From: Methanomassiliicoccales archaeon
Lineage (GTDB): Archaea; Thermoplasmatota; Thermoplasmata; Sysuiplasmatales; Sysuiplasmataceae
Assembly (NCBI GenBank): GCA_027365715.1
Contig: DAHXLZ010000066.1
Coordinates: 1-12,397 of the forward strand
Length of the DNA stretch: 12,397 bases
Direction: 5' to 3'
In this document: piece after piece, positions 6,404 to 12,397 of the stretch
How the letters are laid out: each line of letters begins with the position of its first letter
Numbering within the stretch: position 1 is the stretch's first letter
Program-made: the position numbers and the translations under genes
The notes under the pieces: generated by a model
Told to the model about the DNA's origin: nothing
Seen by the model: only the letters and a program-made list of their open reading frames with translations
Databases searched by the model: none

Positions 6404-7248
6404 GGACAGGTGAACCATTGCTTCTCGGCGCTCATGTTGGTACTGGCGGTGGATTCAGGAACGCGATAAGTTCTGGTCTGTCAATAAAGGCTGATGCAAT
6501 ACAGATATTCACAAGGAATCAGATGCAGTGGAAGGCCAGACCCATACTGGAAGACGATGCCGCGAGCTTCAGAACAGCTTATGCCGAAAGCAAGCTGAAA
6601 GGAATAGTCGCACACGGTTCATATCTCACTAATCTGGCGAGCCCTGTGAACAGTTCACGGCGCATTTCTATTGAGGCTGTTGTGGACGAAATGAAAAGAT
6701 GCGAACAGCTTGGAATAAAGACTTATATATTCCACCCCGGGAGCCATGTCAACTCCGGAGAGGAGAAAGGAGAAAAAAGGGAGGTGGAGAGCATAAGGGA
6801 GGTAATGCGCCTGACTGAAGGTTCGGTTGTTAAAATGGCGCTTGAGACGATGGCCGGCCAGGGAAATGTGATATGCCACCGTTTCGAAGCTGTGTCCGGC
6901 ATTCTCGATGCCGTTGATTCTAATAGACTTGGGGCATGCATTGACACATGCCACATCTTTGCTGCAGGCTACGATATCAGGGACGTGAAACATCTTAATG
7001 CCACGATGAAAAATGTACGCGAAACAATCGGGATTAAACGGGTAATGGCAGTGCATCTCAATGATTCCAGGGCGGATATTGGAAAGAGACTCGACAGACA
7101 TGAGAATATCGGCAAAGGAAAGATTGGCATCGGCGGCTTCAGAGCGCTCATGCATTCCGGCGGATTATCCCGCATTCCAATGATACTGGAAACACCGGGT
7201 GGCGAAAACATGTACAGAAAGGAAATAGAAATGCTCAGGAAACTTTAG
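6400..7248 (+). CDS. nfo: Endonuclease IV (AP endonuclease, TIM barrel)
   Basis: This base-excision repair enzyme cuts DNA 5' of abasic sites using a three-metal zinc centre. The 282 residues match the family length. All nine expected metal ligands are in place: His72 (VAHGSYLTN), His112 (FHPGSH), Glu149 (ALETMAGQGN), Asp182 and His185 (IDTCHIFAAGYD), His219 (VHLNDS), Asp232 and His234 (DRHENIGKG), and Glu264 (ILETPG). It should be active. The ATG overlaps the stop of the receiver gene by 4 bases, so the two are co-transcribed and probably translationally coupled. The last 14 bases overlap glgA on the other strand. Confidence 0.95.
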   Translation: MRTGEPLLLGAHVGTGGGFRNAISSGLSIKADAIQIFTRNQMQWKARPILEDDAASFRTAYAESKLKGIVAHGSYLTNLASPVNSSRRISIEAVVDEMKRCEQLGIKTYIFHPGSHVNSGEEKGEKREVESIREVMRLTEGSVVKMALETMAGQGNVICHRFEAVSGILDAVDSNRLGACIDTCHIFAAGYDIRDVKHLNATMKNVRETIGIKRVMAVHLNDSRADIGKRLDRHENIGKGKIGIGGFRALMHSGGLSRIPMILETPGGENMYRKEIEMLRKL

Positions 7249-8614
7249 CATCCTGCAGCATTTCAGCATAGAGCCGTTCATATTCCACGGCTGAAGCTTC
7301 CCATGAGTAGTTTTTTGCCATACAATTGCTCACAAGACTCGACCATACTTCCGGCGTCGAAAAAGTCTGAATCGCACGTGTCAGGGCATAAGCCAGCTGT
7401 TCCCCGTTTTCATCCTCGAATACGAAACCATTCCCTTCTGCGGTGTCCGGATCGAAATCGGTCACCGTATCTGCGAGTCCTCCCGTTCTGCGCACAACAG
7501 GCACCGTGCCGTACCGCATACTTATCATCTGGCTCAGGCCGCAAGGCTCGAATCTTGACGGCATAACAAAAATATCCGAACCGGCATACATCCTGTGCGC
7601 GAGCTCTTCGTCGTATCTGAGGACCGCCCTCAAATTAAGGTTGGAGGCAGCCTTCTCCTGGATCAGATGCATCAGTTTTCTGTCACCGGTGCCGAGTATT
7701 ATGAACTGGAAACCGCCGTCGATGTCATCCAGCGCATCAATGAGAATATCTATCCCCTTCTGCTCCCACAGCCTCCCGATAGAGACAATAAGAGGTCTCT
7801 TCACCTGAGGCAGGGAGAATGTCCTCTGCAATGCACTCTTGCATGCCGCCTTTCCTCCCATCATACCTGAACTGTAATTTGACGGCAGCAGACCATCTGT
7901 GGATGGATTCCACATCCTGTAGTCGATTCCATTCAATATGCCCCTCAGTTTATCATTGTGCTTTCTTATGATCCCCTCCATCCCGAAACCATATTTCTCC
8001 GTTTGAATTTCCCGACTGTAAGTAGGACTCACAGTGACTATCCTGTCACTGTACACAATCCCGGCCTTCATTGAGCTGGCATTGCCGTAAAATTCAATGC
8101 CGTCGATGAAGAAATTTGAGTGATCAATCCCAATGTCATCCATTATCGATGGTGCTGAGTTTCCCTGAAACTGTAAATTATGAATGGTGTAAACAGATCG
8201 TGCAGTGACCCGTTTTTGCTTTAAAAGGAGTGGAACAAAACCCGATTGCCAGTCATTGCAATGCACTATGTCGTAAGAACGAGCGGCGACCAGTGCTGCT
8301 GACGCTGCGGCGAAATATGCAAACCGCCTGTTGTCGTCATCGTATCCGTACATCTCGGGCCTCCCGAAGAATTCGGAGTTCGAAAGTTTCAAAGCTGTCC
8401 AATTCTCGGTTTTCTGCGATGTTACGGCAAATGTTTTCCCATTGATATCATAAGAATCTCCATCAGCCGCGGCACTGGTGCCATAATCCGGCGTAATAAC
8501 GTCCACTTCATGACCGGATGCCGACAGGGCATTGGACAAAGAATATACATAATCCGCAAGGCCGCCGGATTTTGAGAAGGGAAGTGTTTCTGCTGCTATG
8601 ACTGCTATTTTCAT
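7235..8614 (-). CDS. glgA: Glycogen/starch synthase, GT5 family
   Basis: The enzyme adds glucose from a nucleotide sugar (ADP- or UDP-glucose) to a growing alpha-1,4-glucan. The 459 residues are near the bacterial GlgA length. The N-terminal Rossmann half starts AVIAAETLPFSKSGGLADY, containing the KxGGLAD motif (Lys15) that binds the nucleotide sugar. The acceptor-side motifs VHCNDWQSGFVP and TIHNLQFQG follow. The C-terminal half has SIGRLWEQKG and the donor-site segment FEPCGLSQMISMRYG followed by RRTGGLADTV. No branching enzyme or ADP-glucose pyrophosphorylase gene of the classical type lies next to it; the nucleotidyltransferase at 10955 could in principle supply donor, but nothing shows this. 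Only a weak Shine-Dalgarno precedes the ATG, and a TATA-like element is 25-35 bases away, so the transcript may be nearly leaderless. Confidence 0.93.
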   Translation of the reverse strand: MKIAVIAAETLPFSKSGGLADYVYSLSNALSASGHEVDVITPDYGTSAAADGDSYDINGKTFAVTSQKTENWTALKLSNSEFFGRPEMYGYDDDNRRFAYFAAASAALVAARSYDIVHCNDWQSGFVPLLLKQKRVTARSVYTIHNLQFQGNSAPSIMDDIGIDHSNFFIDGIEFYGNASSMKAGIVYSDRIVTVSPTYSREIQTEKYGFGMEGIIRKHNDKLRGILNGIDYRMWNPSTDGLLPSNYSSGMMGGKAACKSALQRTFSLPQVKRPLIVSIGRLWEQKGIDILIDALDDIDGGFQFIILGTGDRKLMHLIQEKAASNLNLRAVLRYDEELAHRMYAGSDIFVMPSRFEPCGLSQMISMRYGTVPVVRRTGGLADTVTDFDPDTAEGNGFVFEDENGEQLAYALTRAIQTFSTPEVWSSLVSNCMAKNYSWEASAVEYERLYAEMLQDAKVS

Positions 8615-8640
8615 TTTTTCCAGTAATTACAATGCAACAC

Positions 8641-8657
8641 TCTTAAATCATTTTATC
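8641..8657 (-). promoter_or_regulatory. Probable TATA region of glgA
   Basis: On the minus strand, GGATAAAATGATTTAAGA contains two overlapping TATA-like candidates. Normal spacing places the transcript start at about 8617-8626, only a few to a dozen bases before the ATG at 8614. This would be a leaderless or very short-leader mRNA. Confidence 0.4.
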
Positions 8658-8744
8658 CATTGTATTATGGCAAGTCACAAAAGTCTTGGGGAAAGCCTTT
8701 CCATCGATTCAGCAGAACGGTATCCGCAGAACTTTTGAGTTTTG

Positions 8745-8753
8745 CTATATTTG
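8745..8753 (+). promoter_or_regulatory. Probable TATA box of the thioesterase gene
   Basis: CTATATTTG lies about 40 bases before the ATG at 8790, predicting a leader of about 15 bases. No strong Shine-Dalgarno is visible. Confidence 0.4.
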
Positions 8754-8789
8754 CGAAGGGTTTTAACGGAATTCGGCATTTGCCAGTTG

Positions 8790-9200
8790 ATGCCATCATT
8801 CAAGTTCCAGTTTTATGTGAACTGGGTAGACACAGACGCACTTTCTGTTGTTCACTTCTCCAACTACTTCAGATATTTTGAGAAAACAGAGGAGGCCTTC
8901 TACAAGAGCACTGGAATAGACCAGAATGAGATTGAAGAGAGAAATCGTGTCGCGTTTCCCAGAGTTGACGTAAGGTGTTCCTATGAGTTTCCATGCAGAT
9001 ACGGTGATGACCTTGAGGTTTCTCTCAGCCTGTCGGAAATCACAGACAAGGCGGTGAGCCTGGCCTTTGATGTCAGGAATCTGACTCATGGAAAGCTTTC
9101 TGCGAAGGGAGCTGTAACGCTGGTGTGTGTGGATACTCAAAAGTGGAAGGCTGTGAGCATACCGCCCGAACTGAGGGAAGTTTACTCGAAACTCAGCTGA
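8790..9200 (+). CDS. Acyl-CoA thioesterase, 4HBT/YbgC type hotdog fold
   Basis: This family hydrolyses acyl-CoA thioesters. The 136 residues are the usual length for a single hotdog domain. The signature near the N-terminus, WVDTDALSVVHFSNYFRYFE (residues 12-31), matches the DTDxxGxVxxxxYxxxFE pattern of the 4-hydroxybenzoyl-CoA thioesterase group, with Asp16 as the likely catalytic residue. Strands typical of the fold follow (RVDVRCSYEFPCRYGD, DLEVSLSLSEI, KAVSLAFDVRN, LSAKGAVTLVCVD). The ATG at 8790 fits the family start; an upstream ATG at 8742 would add 16 residues lying across the TATA element and is less likely. Substrate cannot be told from the sequence. The gene is divergent from glgA and overlaps the transporter gene tail-to-tail by 8 bases. 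Confidence 0.85.
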   Translation: MPSFKFQFYVNWVDTDALSVVHFSNYFRYFEKTEEAFYKSTGIDQNEIEERNRVAFPRVDVRCSYEFPCRYGDDLEVSLSLSEITDKAVSLAFDVRNLTHGKLSAKGAVTLVCVDTQKWKAVSIPPELREVYSKLS

Positions 9201-10389
9201 TATTTCTCTCCCTCAATGAAGATGTTCTTCGCTGCACCATCCACATGAGCAATGCTGCCGCTATGGCCGTCAGAAATGCGTAGACGTATGAATCGAAGAC
9301 ACTGAATGTAAACAGAATGCCCATAAATATGTTGGAGGAAAAGAGGCCGATGCCCCTCCAAGCACTTAATGAACCCATGCCCCTGGATATTCTGGCAGAG
9401 GGGGTTAGAATCGATGCGACCACTGGCTCAAACGTTTCTATGCTGCCTGTTCCGAAACCTAAAATTGCAATTGAAAGATAGAAAGCTGGCAGGCCGAGAT
9501 TAAATTGATAAGATATGCCGATGAGCAGTGAGCCTATGGCGGAAACAGAATAGCCGAACTTCCACAAACCTGAAACTGCCTTAAGTGCAGACGATCCGAG
9601 TATGTAGCCGGTAAGTCCTGAAACGCCAAGGAATATGGTGTAAGAAAGTAAACCCATTGCATAGTTGTGCTCAGCTGCCGCAATGGTGATTATTGGGAAA
9701 CCAAGACTGTAATAGCTGAAGCCGAAGAGTCCTGCGGAAATCAGGAACAGTTTCATTGATGATGCATTGATTTCCTTCTCATTGTCCGGCGGAGGCCGTG
9801 AATCGGTAAAATTTTTGTGCCTGTCTTCACTCACCATTGACAGGACAACAGACGACATCAGTATCGGAATTATCATCACGAGCATTACAAGCGGCACACC
9901 GAAACCACTGTAGAGAAGAACAAATGCAATCACCGTCGAAAGCATTCCGCCGCCGACGTCAAGCGAGTGGAGGAAGCCGAATATCCTTGAACGATAACCC
10001 GGATCTGAAATTTCGACGAGAAGCGCTCTCCGGATGGGTGATCTGAAGTCCCTCGACCACCAGCCGCCGAGATACAATGCTGAACTCTCAACTAAGTTTC
10101 CGGGGAGACCGCTCAGGGAGAGCAGCGTGATGAGCAGATTTCCGCCTACGGCCAGTTTCTTCTTGCTGTATCTGTCTCCGAGCCTTCCCCCTGCGTATGA
10201 AATTATCGAGCCTATGCCGTAGGTCATAGCCATCAGAATACCGAATATATATGCGGGTTGCCTGAGCAGAAATTTTACAACAATCGGAAAGAGACCAACT
10301 ATAGTCTGATAACCCAGATCTGCGAAGAATGCCGAGAAGGAAATCAGCAGCACTTCTCTGGTAAGCCATCTGCGTGTTTCGCCTTTCAC
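9193..10389 (-). CDS. Major facilitator superfamily transporter
   Basis: This integral membrane protein has about 12 hydrophobic segments. The MFS loop motif between segments 2 and 3 is present as GGRLGDRYSKKK (about residues 67-78). A polar central loop (SEDRHKNFTDSRPPPDNEKE) separates the two halves, and a short basic tail ends it (QRRTSSLRERN). Substrate is unknown; no neighbour points to one. The frame extends upstream to an ATG at 10470, but I prefer GTG at 10389, giving 398 residues. A strong TATA box lies about 27 bases upstream of this GTG, so the mRNA would be leaderless from GTG. The upstream extension adds a 27-residue hydrophobic stretch before the usual charged start (KGETRRWLTRE). 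If the longer form is real, it has 425 residues. Confidence 0.85.
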   Translation of the reverse strand: MKGETRRWLTREVLLISFSAFFADLGYQTIVGLFPIVVKFLLRQPAYIFGILMAMTYGIGSIISYAGGRLGDRYSKKKLAVGGNLLITLLSLSGLPGNLVESSALYLGGWWSRDFRSPIRRALLVEISDPGYRSRIFGFLHSLDVGGGMLSTVIAFVLLYSGFGVPLVMLVMIIPILMSSVVLSMVSEDRHKNFTDSRPPPDNEKEINASSMKLFLISAGLFGFSYYSLGFPIITIAAAEHNYAMGLLSYTIFLGVSGLTGYILGSSALKAVSGLWKFGYSVSAIGSLLIGISYQFNLGLPAFYLSIAILGFGTGSIETFEPVVASILTPSARISRGMGSLSAWRGIGLFSSNIFMGILFTFSVFDSYVYAFLTAIAAALLMWMVQRRTSSLRERNIS

Positions 10390-10410
10390 CAGTATACAGA
10401 AAAATGCAAC

Positions 10411-10420
10411 TCTTATAAAC
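10411..10420 (-). promoter_or_regulatory. TATA box of the MFS transporter gene
   Basis: GTTTATAAGA on the minus strand is centred about 27 bases from the GTG at 10389. It lies inside the longer reading frame that begins at 10470, which is the main reason for choosing the shorter protein. Confidence 0.5.
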
Positions 10421-10954
10421 GTTGAGAAAAATGAAATCCAGCCGGCACTTCCGGTCAGATTGTTCTCCATCAGTGACAGCGATCAATCATTGCCCCGGAC
10501 GGCATCCAGGCCGCGGAAGCACATTACGGCATAAGAGATAACCTGCAAAGGCACTTTACAACCGTTCTGGAACCGTGATTCACGACATCGCAACTGAACT
10601 CTGGCAGAGAAGAACATCCTCATTCTATGTAAAAATCAGATTTGCAGACGACCGCCGCTCATCGAAATCGGTCAATAACGGCAAAACCCGTCCATGAGAA
10701 TAAACTGGTATGGCAAGCACAGTAACCATTCCTCAATGACTTCACGCCATCTGTTATGTAAAGTATGAATAACAGGGCGACCTAATGCTATCCATAGAGA
10801 GCAGTCTGAAGATGATCGCCTGAATCTGGTAAAGTGAAGCCGTGCTGTGTGATGCTTAGATGAACATCTGTGTGTATCATCTTCAGCGGAATGGCAAAAA
10901 GGCATGTGCCGAAGCGGTGAGAATGGTGATATCGGATAAACAGGAAGGATGGCA
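10421..10954. other. Gene-free region between transporter and nucleotidyltransferase genes
   Basis: About 0.5 kb holds no convincing gene. Short frames on both strands give unremarkable translations; a 40-codon plus-strand frame from GTG 10575 to 10697 resembles nothing I know. A TATA-like element (TTATGTAAAG, 10754-10763), a long inverted repeat (10806-10886) and a Shine-Dalgarno (AGGA, 10942-10945) are the visible signals. I see no tRNA, CRISPR repeat or insertion-sequence end. A decayed gene cannot be excluded. Confidence 0.5.
10806..10886 (+). promoter_or_regulatory. Inverted repeat in the probable leader of the sugar-nucleotide operon
   Basis: CTGAAGATGAT (10806-10816) and ATCATCTTCAG (10876-10886) are perfect 11-bp complements. 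The 59-base interior contains a smaller palindrome-like element, AGATGAACATCT (10858-10869). If transcription begins downstream of the TATA-like element at 10754, the repeat lies in a leader of about 170 bases and could fold. It could equally be a DNA site or an independent small RNA. Confidence 0.35.
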
Positions 10955-12043
10955 ATGAAAGCCATCGTGATGGCTGCAGGCAAGGGCACTCGCCTGCTTC
11001 CGCTTACTGCGACAAGGCCCAAACCTATGATACCACTGATGAACGAACCAATGCTGGATCACATGATGAAAGTTCTCAAGACGGCTGGAATCGATGAAAC
11101 TATTGTGCTTGTAGACTATCTTTCTGATAAGATAGTACAGCATCTTGGAGACGGTGAACGCATGGGGGTAAAAGTCGAGTACACAACAGACAACATCAGG
11201 CGCGGGACAGCAGGTGCGGTAAAAAATGCTTCGCTCACCCTGAAAGAGCCCTTTGTTGTAGTCTCAGCGGACGTGCTGACCACGATAAATCTCAGGAAGC
11301 TCATTGATGCGCATTCTTCATCAGGCACACTCATAACCATGGCCCTTGCGAGTGTCCGCGACCCGTCACAATACGGTGTTGCCATAACGGACGACAGAAA
11401 CAGAATAACAAGATTTCTGGAAAAACCAAAAAGAGAGGACGCGTTCAGCGATCTTGTGAATGCAGGTATGTATGTTTGTGAGCCTCGGGTGCTGGAACTT
11501 ATTCCGGATGAAACGCGGTTTGATTTCTCAAGAGACCTTTTTCCCCTGATGCTGTCGAAGGGAGAGGCTATCGGTGGTCACAGGTTCAATAATTACTGGA
11601 ATGATGTGGGTATTCCAAGCACCTACCTTGGTGCCACCAGAGATTTAATGGAAGGCAGGCTGGAATCGGGGCACCATGAGACGGCGTCAGTCGAGGATGA
11701 TGATGACACAATGCACGGAAGGCTTGTGACCGGAAGCAACTGTTCCATTGCAGCGTCAGTGCACATAGATGGTTTTGCTGTTTTGGGAGATAATGTAACT
11801 CTGGGCAATGACGTGGTGCTGTCACACTCCATAGTATATAGCAATACGGAGATTGGCGACAATTCGGTGATATCGGAAGCGATAATAGGGGAAGGCGCGG
11901 CGCTTGGTAAGTCTGTGACACTGGATGAGGGTGTCGTGATTGGCGACAGGACAAGGATTGGTGAAGGAAGCCGCATAGGACATAACATAAAGATATGGGT
12001 GCATTCACGGCTTGGTCCGGGAACAAAAATGTTGCACACGTGA
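10955..12043 (+). CDS. NDP-sugar pyrophosphorylase with left-handed beta-helix domain
   Basis: The protein makes a nucleotide sugar from a sugar-1-phosphate and an NTP. Residues 1-235 are the nucleotidyltransferase fold: the signature AAGKGTRLLPLTATRPKPMIP (7-27), metal-binding Asp106 (VSADVL), FLEKP (154-158) and YWNDVG (214-219) with Asp217. A short acidic linker (EDDDD, 247-251) leads to hexapeptide repeats from about 257 to 358 (GDNVTLGNDVVL, GDNSVISEAIIGEGAALG, IGDRTRIGEGSRIG), forming a left-handed beta-helix. The type fits mannose-1-phosphate guanylyltransferase or glucose-1-phosphate nucleotidyltransferases; the base and sugar cannot be decided by eye. I start at ATG 10955, 9 bases after AGGA (10942-10945), because family members begin MKAxxMAAGKGTR. 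The ATG at 10949 would add two residues. A phosphomannomutase-like gene follows after 4 bases. Confidence 0.9.
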   Translation: MKAIVMAAGKGTRLLPLTATRPKPMIPLMNEPMLDHMMKVLKTAGIDETIVLVDYLSDKIVQHLGDGERMGVKVEYTTDNIRRGTAGAVKNASLTLKEPFVVVSADVLTTINLRKLIDAHSSSGTLITMALASVRDPSQYGVAITDDRNRITRFLEKPKREDAFSDLVNAGMYVCEPRVLELIPDETRFDFSRDLFPLMLSKGEAIGGHRFNNYWNDVGIPSTYLGATRDLMEGRLESGHHETASVEDDDDTMHGRLVTGSNCSIAASVHIDGFAVLGDNVTLGNDVVLSHSIVYSNTEIGDNSVISEAIIGEGAALGKSVTLDEGVVIGDRTRIGEGSRIGHNIKIWVHSRLGPGTKMLHT

Positions 12044-12047
12044 TAAT

Positions 12048-12397
12048 ATGAGATTGTATTCATGGGAGCGGTACGAGCCGCTGAAAATTACCAGGACGGG
12101 AATAGCAATTGCGAAATTCTTCGGGGAAGGTGCAACCATAGGAACTGGCAGGGATGGTTCACCACTTTCTCGATTCACGAGGAGATGCATTGTAAGCGGC
12201 CTTGTTGCCAAAGGTGCCCAGGTTCTTGATTTCAGGATGGTTCCCAGTCAGGCGCTCAGGCACGGAATAGGAAACCAGAATCTCGATGGAGCAGTTTATG
12301 TTTCATTCTACCGGGACGAGGTTCAGATACACGTCTACGGCAAAGATGGCAGGAACATGCACGCCGAAGGGTTACTGAAGATAAGGGAGCTTGTGGA
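12048..12397 (+). CDS. Phosphomannomutase-like protein lacking the serine loop, 3' end outside window
   Basis: The first 116 residues are visible and correspond to domain I of the alpha-D-phosphohexomutase superfamily. The entry (KITRTGIAIAKFFG) and GRDGSPLSRFTRR (34-46) match the region before the active site. Where active mutases have the phosphoserine loop (TASHNP type), this protein has VYVSFYRDEVQIHVYGKDG (83-101), with no SHNP sequence. It is therefore probably not an ordinary mutase. Comparable serine-less mutase domains occur fused to nucleotidyltransferase/beta-helix proteins in cyanobacteria and actinobacteria, from memory of that family. Here the same modules are separate genes 4 bases apart, so the products likely form a complex. 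It starts at ATG 12048; no strong separate promoter or Shine-Dalgarno is evident. Confidence 0.7.
   Translation, partial: MRLYSWERYEPLKITRTGIAIAKFFGEGATIGTGRDGSPLSRFTRRCIVSGLVAKGAQVLDFRMVPSQALRHGIGNQNLDGAVYVSFYRDEVQIHVYGKDGRNMHAEGLLKIRELV

Noticed and set aside
8742..8789. Longer thioesterase starting at ATG 8742
   Set aside because: The added residues overlap a TATA-like element and precede the conserved family start.
10806..10886. Box C/D small RNA
   Set aside because: C-box-like stretches occur on both strands but without a D box at workable spacing.
10672..11022. Minus-strand 116-codon frame reaching into the nucleotidyltransferase gene
   Set aside because: Its first part lies opposite a strongly supported gene, and the rest has no domain or promoter.
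11586..12063. Minus-strand frames of about 146 codons opposite the beta-helix domain
   Set aside because: They arise from the repetitive hexapeptide coding sequence and have no domain or ribosome binding site.

Overview
The window reads as archaeal DNA, most likely from a Thermoplasmata-type euryarchaeon. Several TATA-like boxes lie about 25-30 bases ahead of starts or transcript ends, some genes look leaderless or nearly so, and three KaiC/RAD55-type RecA ATPases sit in one operon. Base composition is close to even. The lineage assignment is an inference; no rRNA or other marker gene is present.

Layout. Positions 2 to about 290 hold the end of a plus-strand frame that looks like a degenerate KaiC-type domain without a P-loop. 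It runs tail-to-tail into a minus-strand gene (289-1746) for a 485-residue protein with GAF-like domains. After a divergent promoter region comes a tight plus-strand operon of three KaiC-like ATPases (2045-4745). The first has a canonical P-loop. The second and third share a variant P-loop in which the Gly before the catalytic Lys is Met, and the third also carries an N-terminal zinc ribbon and a linker. galT (minus, 4697-5761) overlaps the end of this operon. A divergent control region (5762-6046) separates galT from a receiver-only response regulator followed by endonuclease IV (nfo), whose genes overlap by 4 bases. Next come glgA (minus, 7235-8614), a divergent 4HBT thioesterase (plus, 8790-9200) and an MFS transporter (minus). 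A gene-free stretch of about 0.5 kb contains one strong inverted repeat. The window ends in a sugar-nucleotide operon: an NDP-sugar pyrophosphorylase with a left-handed beta-helix tail, then a cut-off phosphomannomutase-like protein whose catalytic serine loop is missing.

How the genes fit together. Two themes recur. One is signalling: GAF protein, KaiC-like ATPases and a CheY-like receiver. The other is hexose metabolism: galT for UDP-sugars, glgA for alpha-glucan storage, and the nucleotidyltransferase with its mutase-like partner for NDP-sugars. No sequence evidence links the two directly. All four convergent gene pairs overlap at their 3' ends (238, 49, 14 and 8 bases), so the DNA has almost no space for intergenic terminators.

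The best candidates for something undescribed are the KaiC-like operon with its neighbouring GAF protein and P-loop-less KaiC remnant, and the split nucleotidyltransferase/pseudo-mutase pair.
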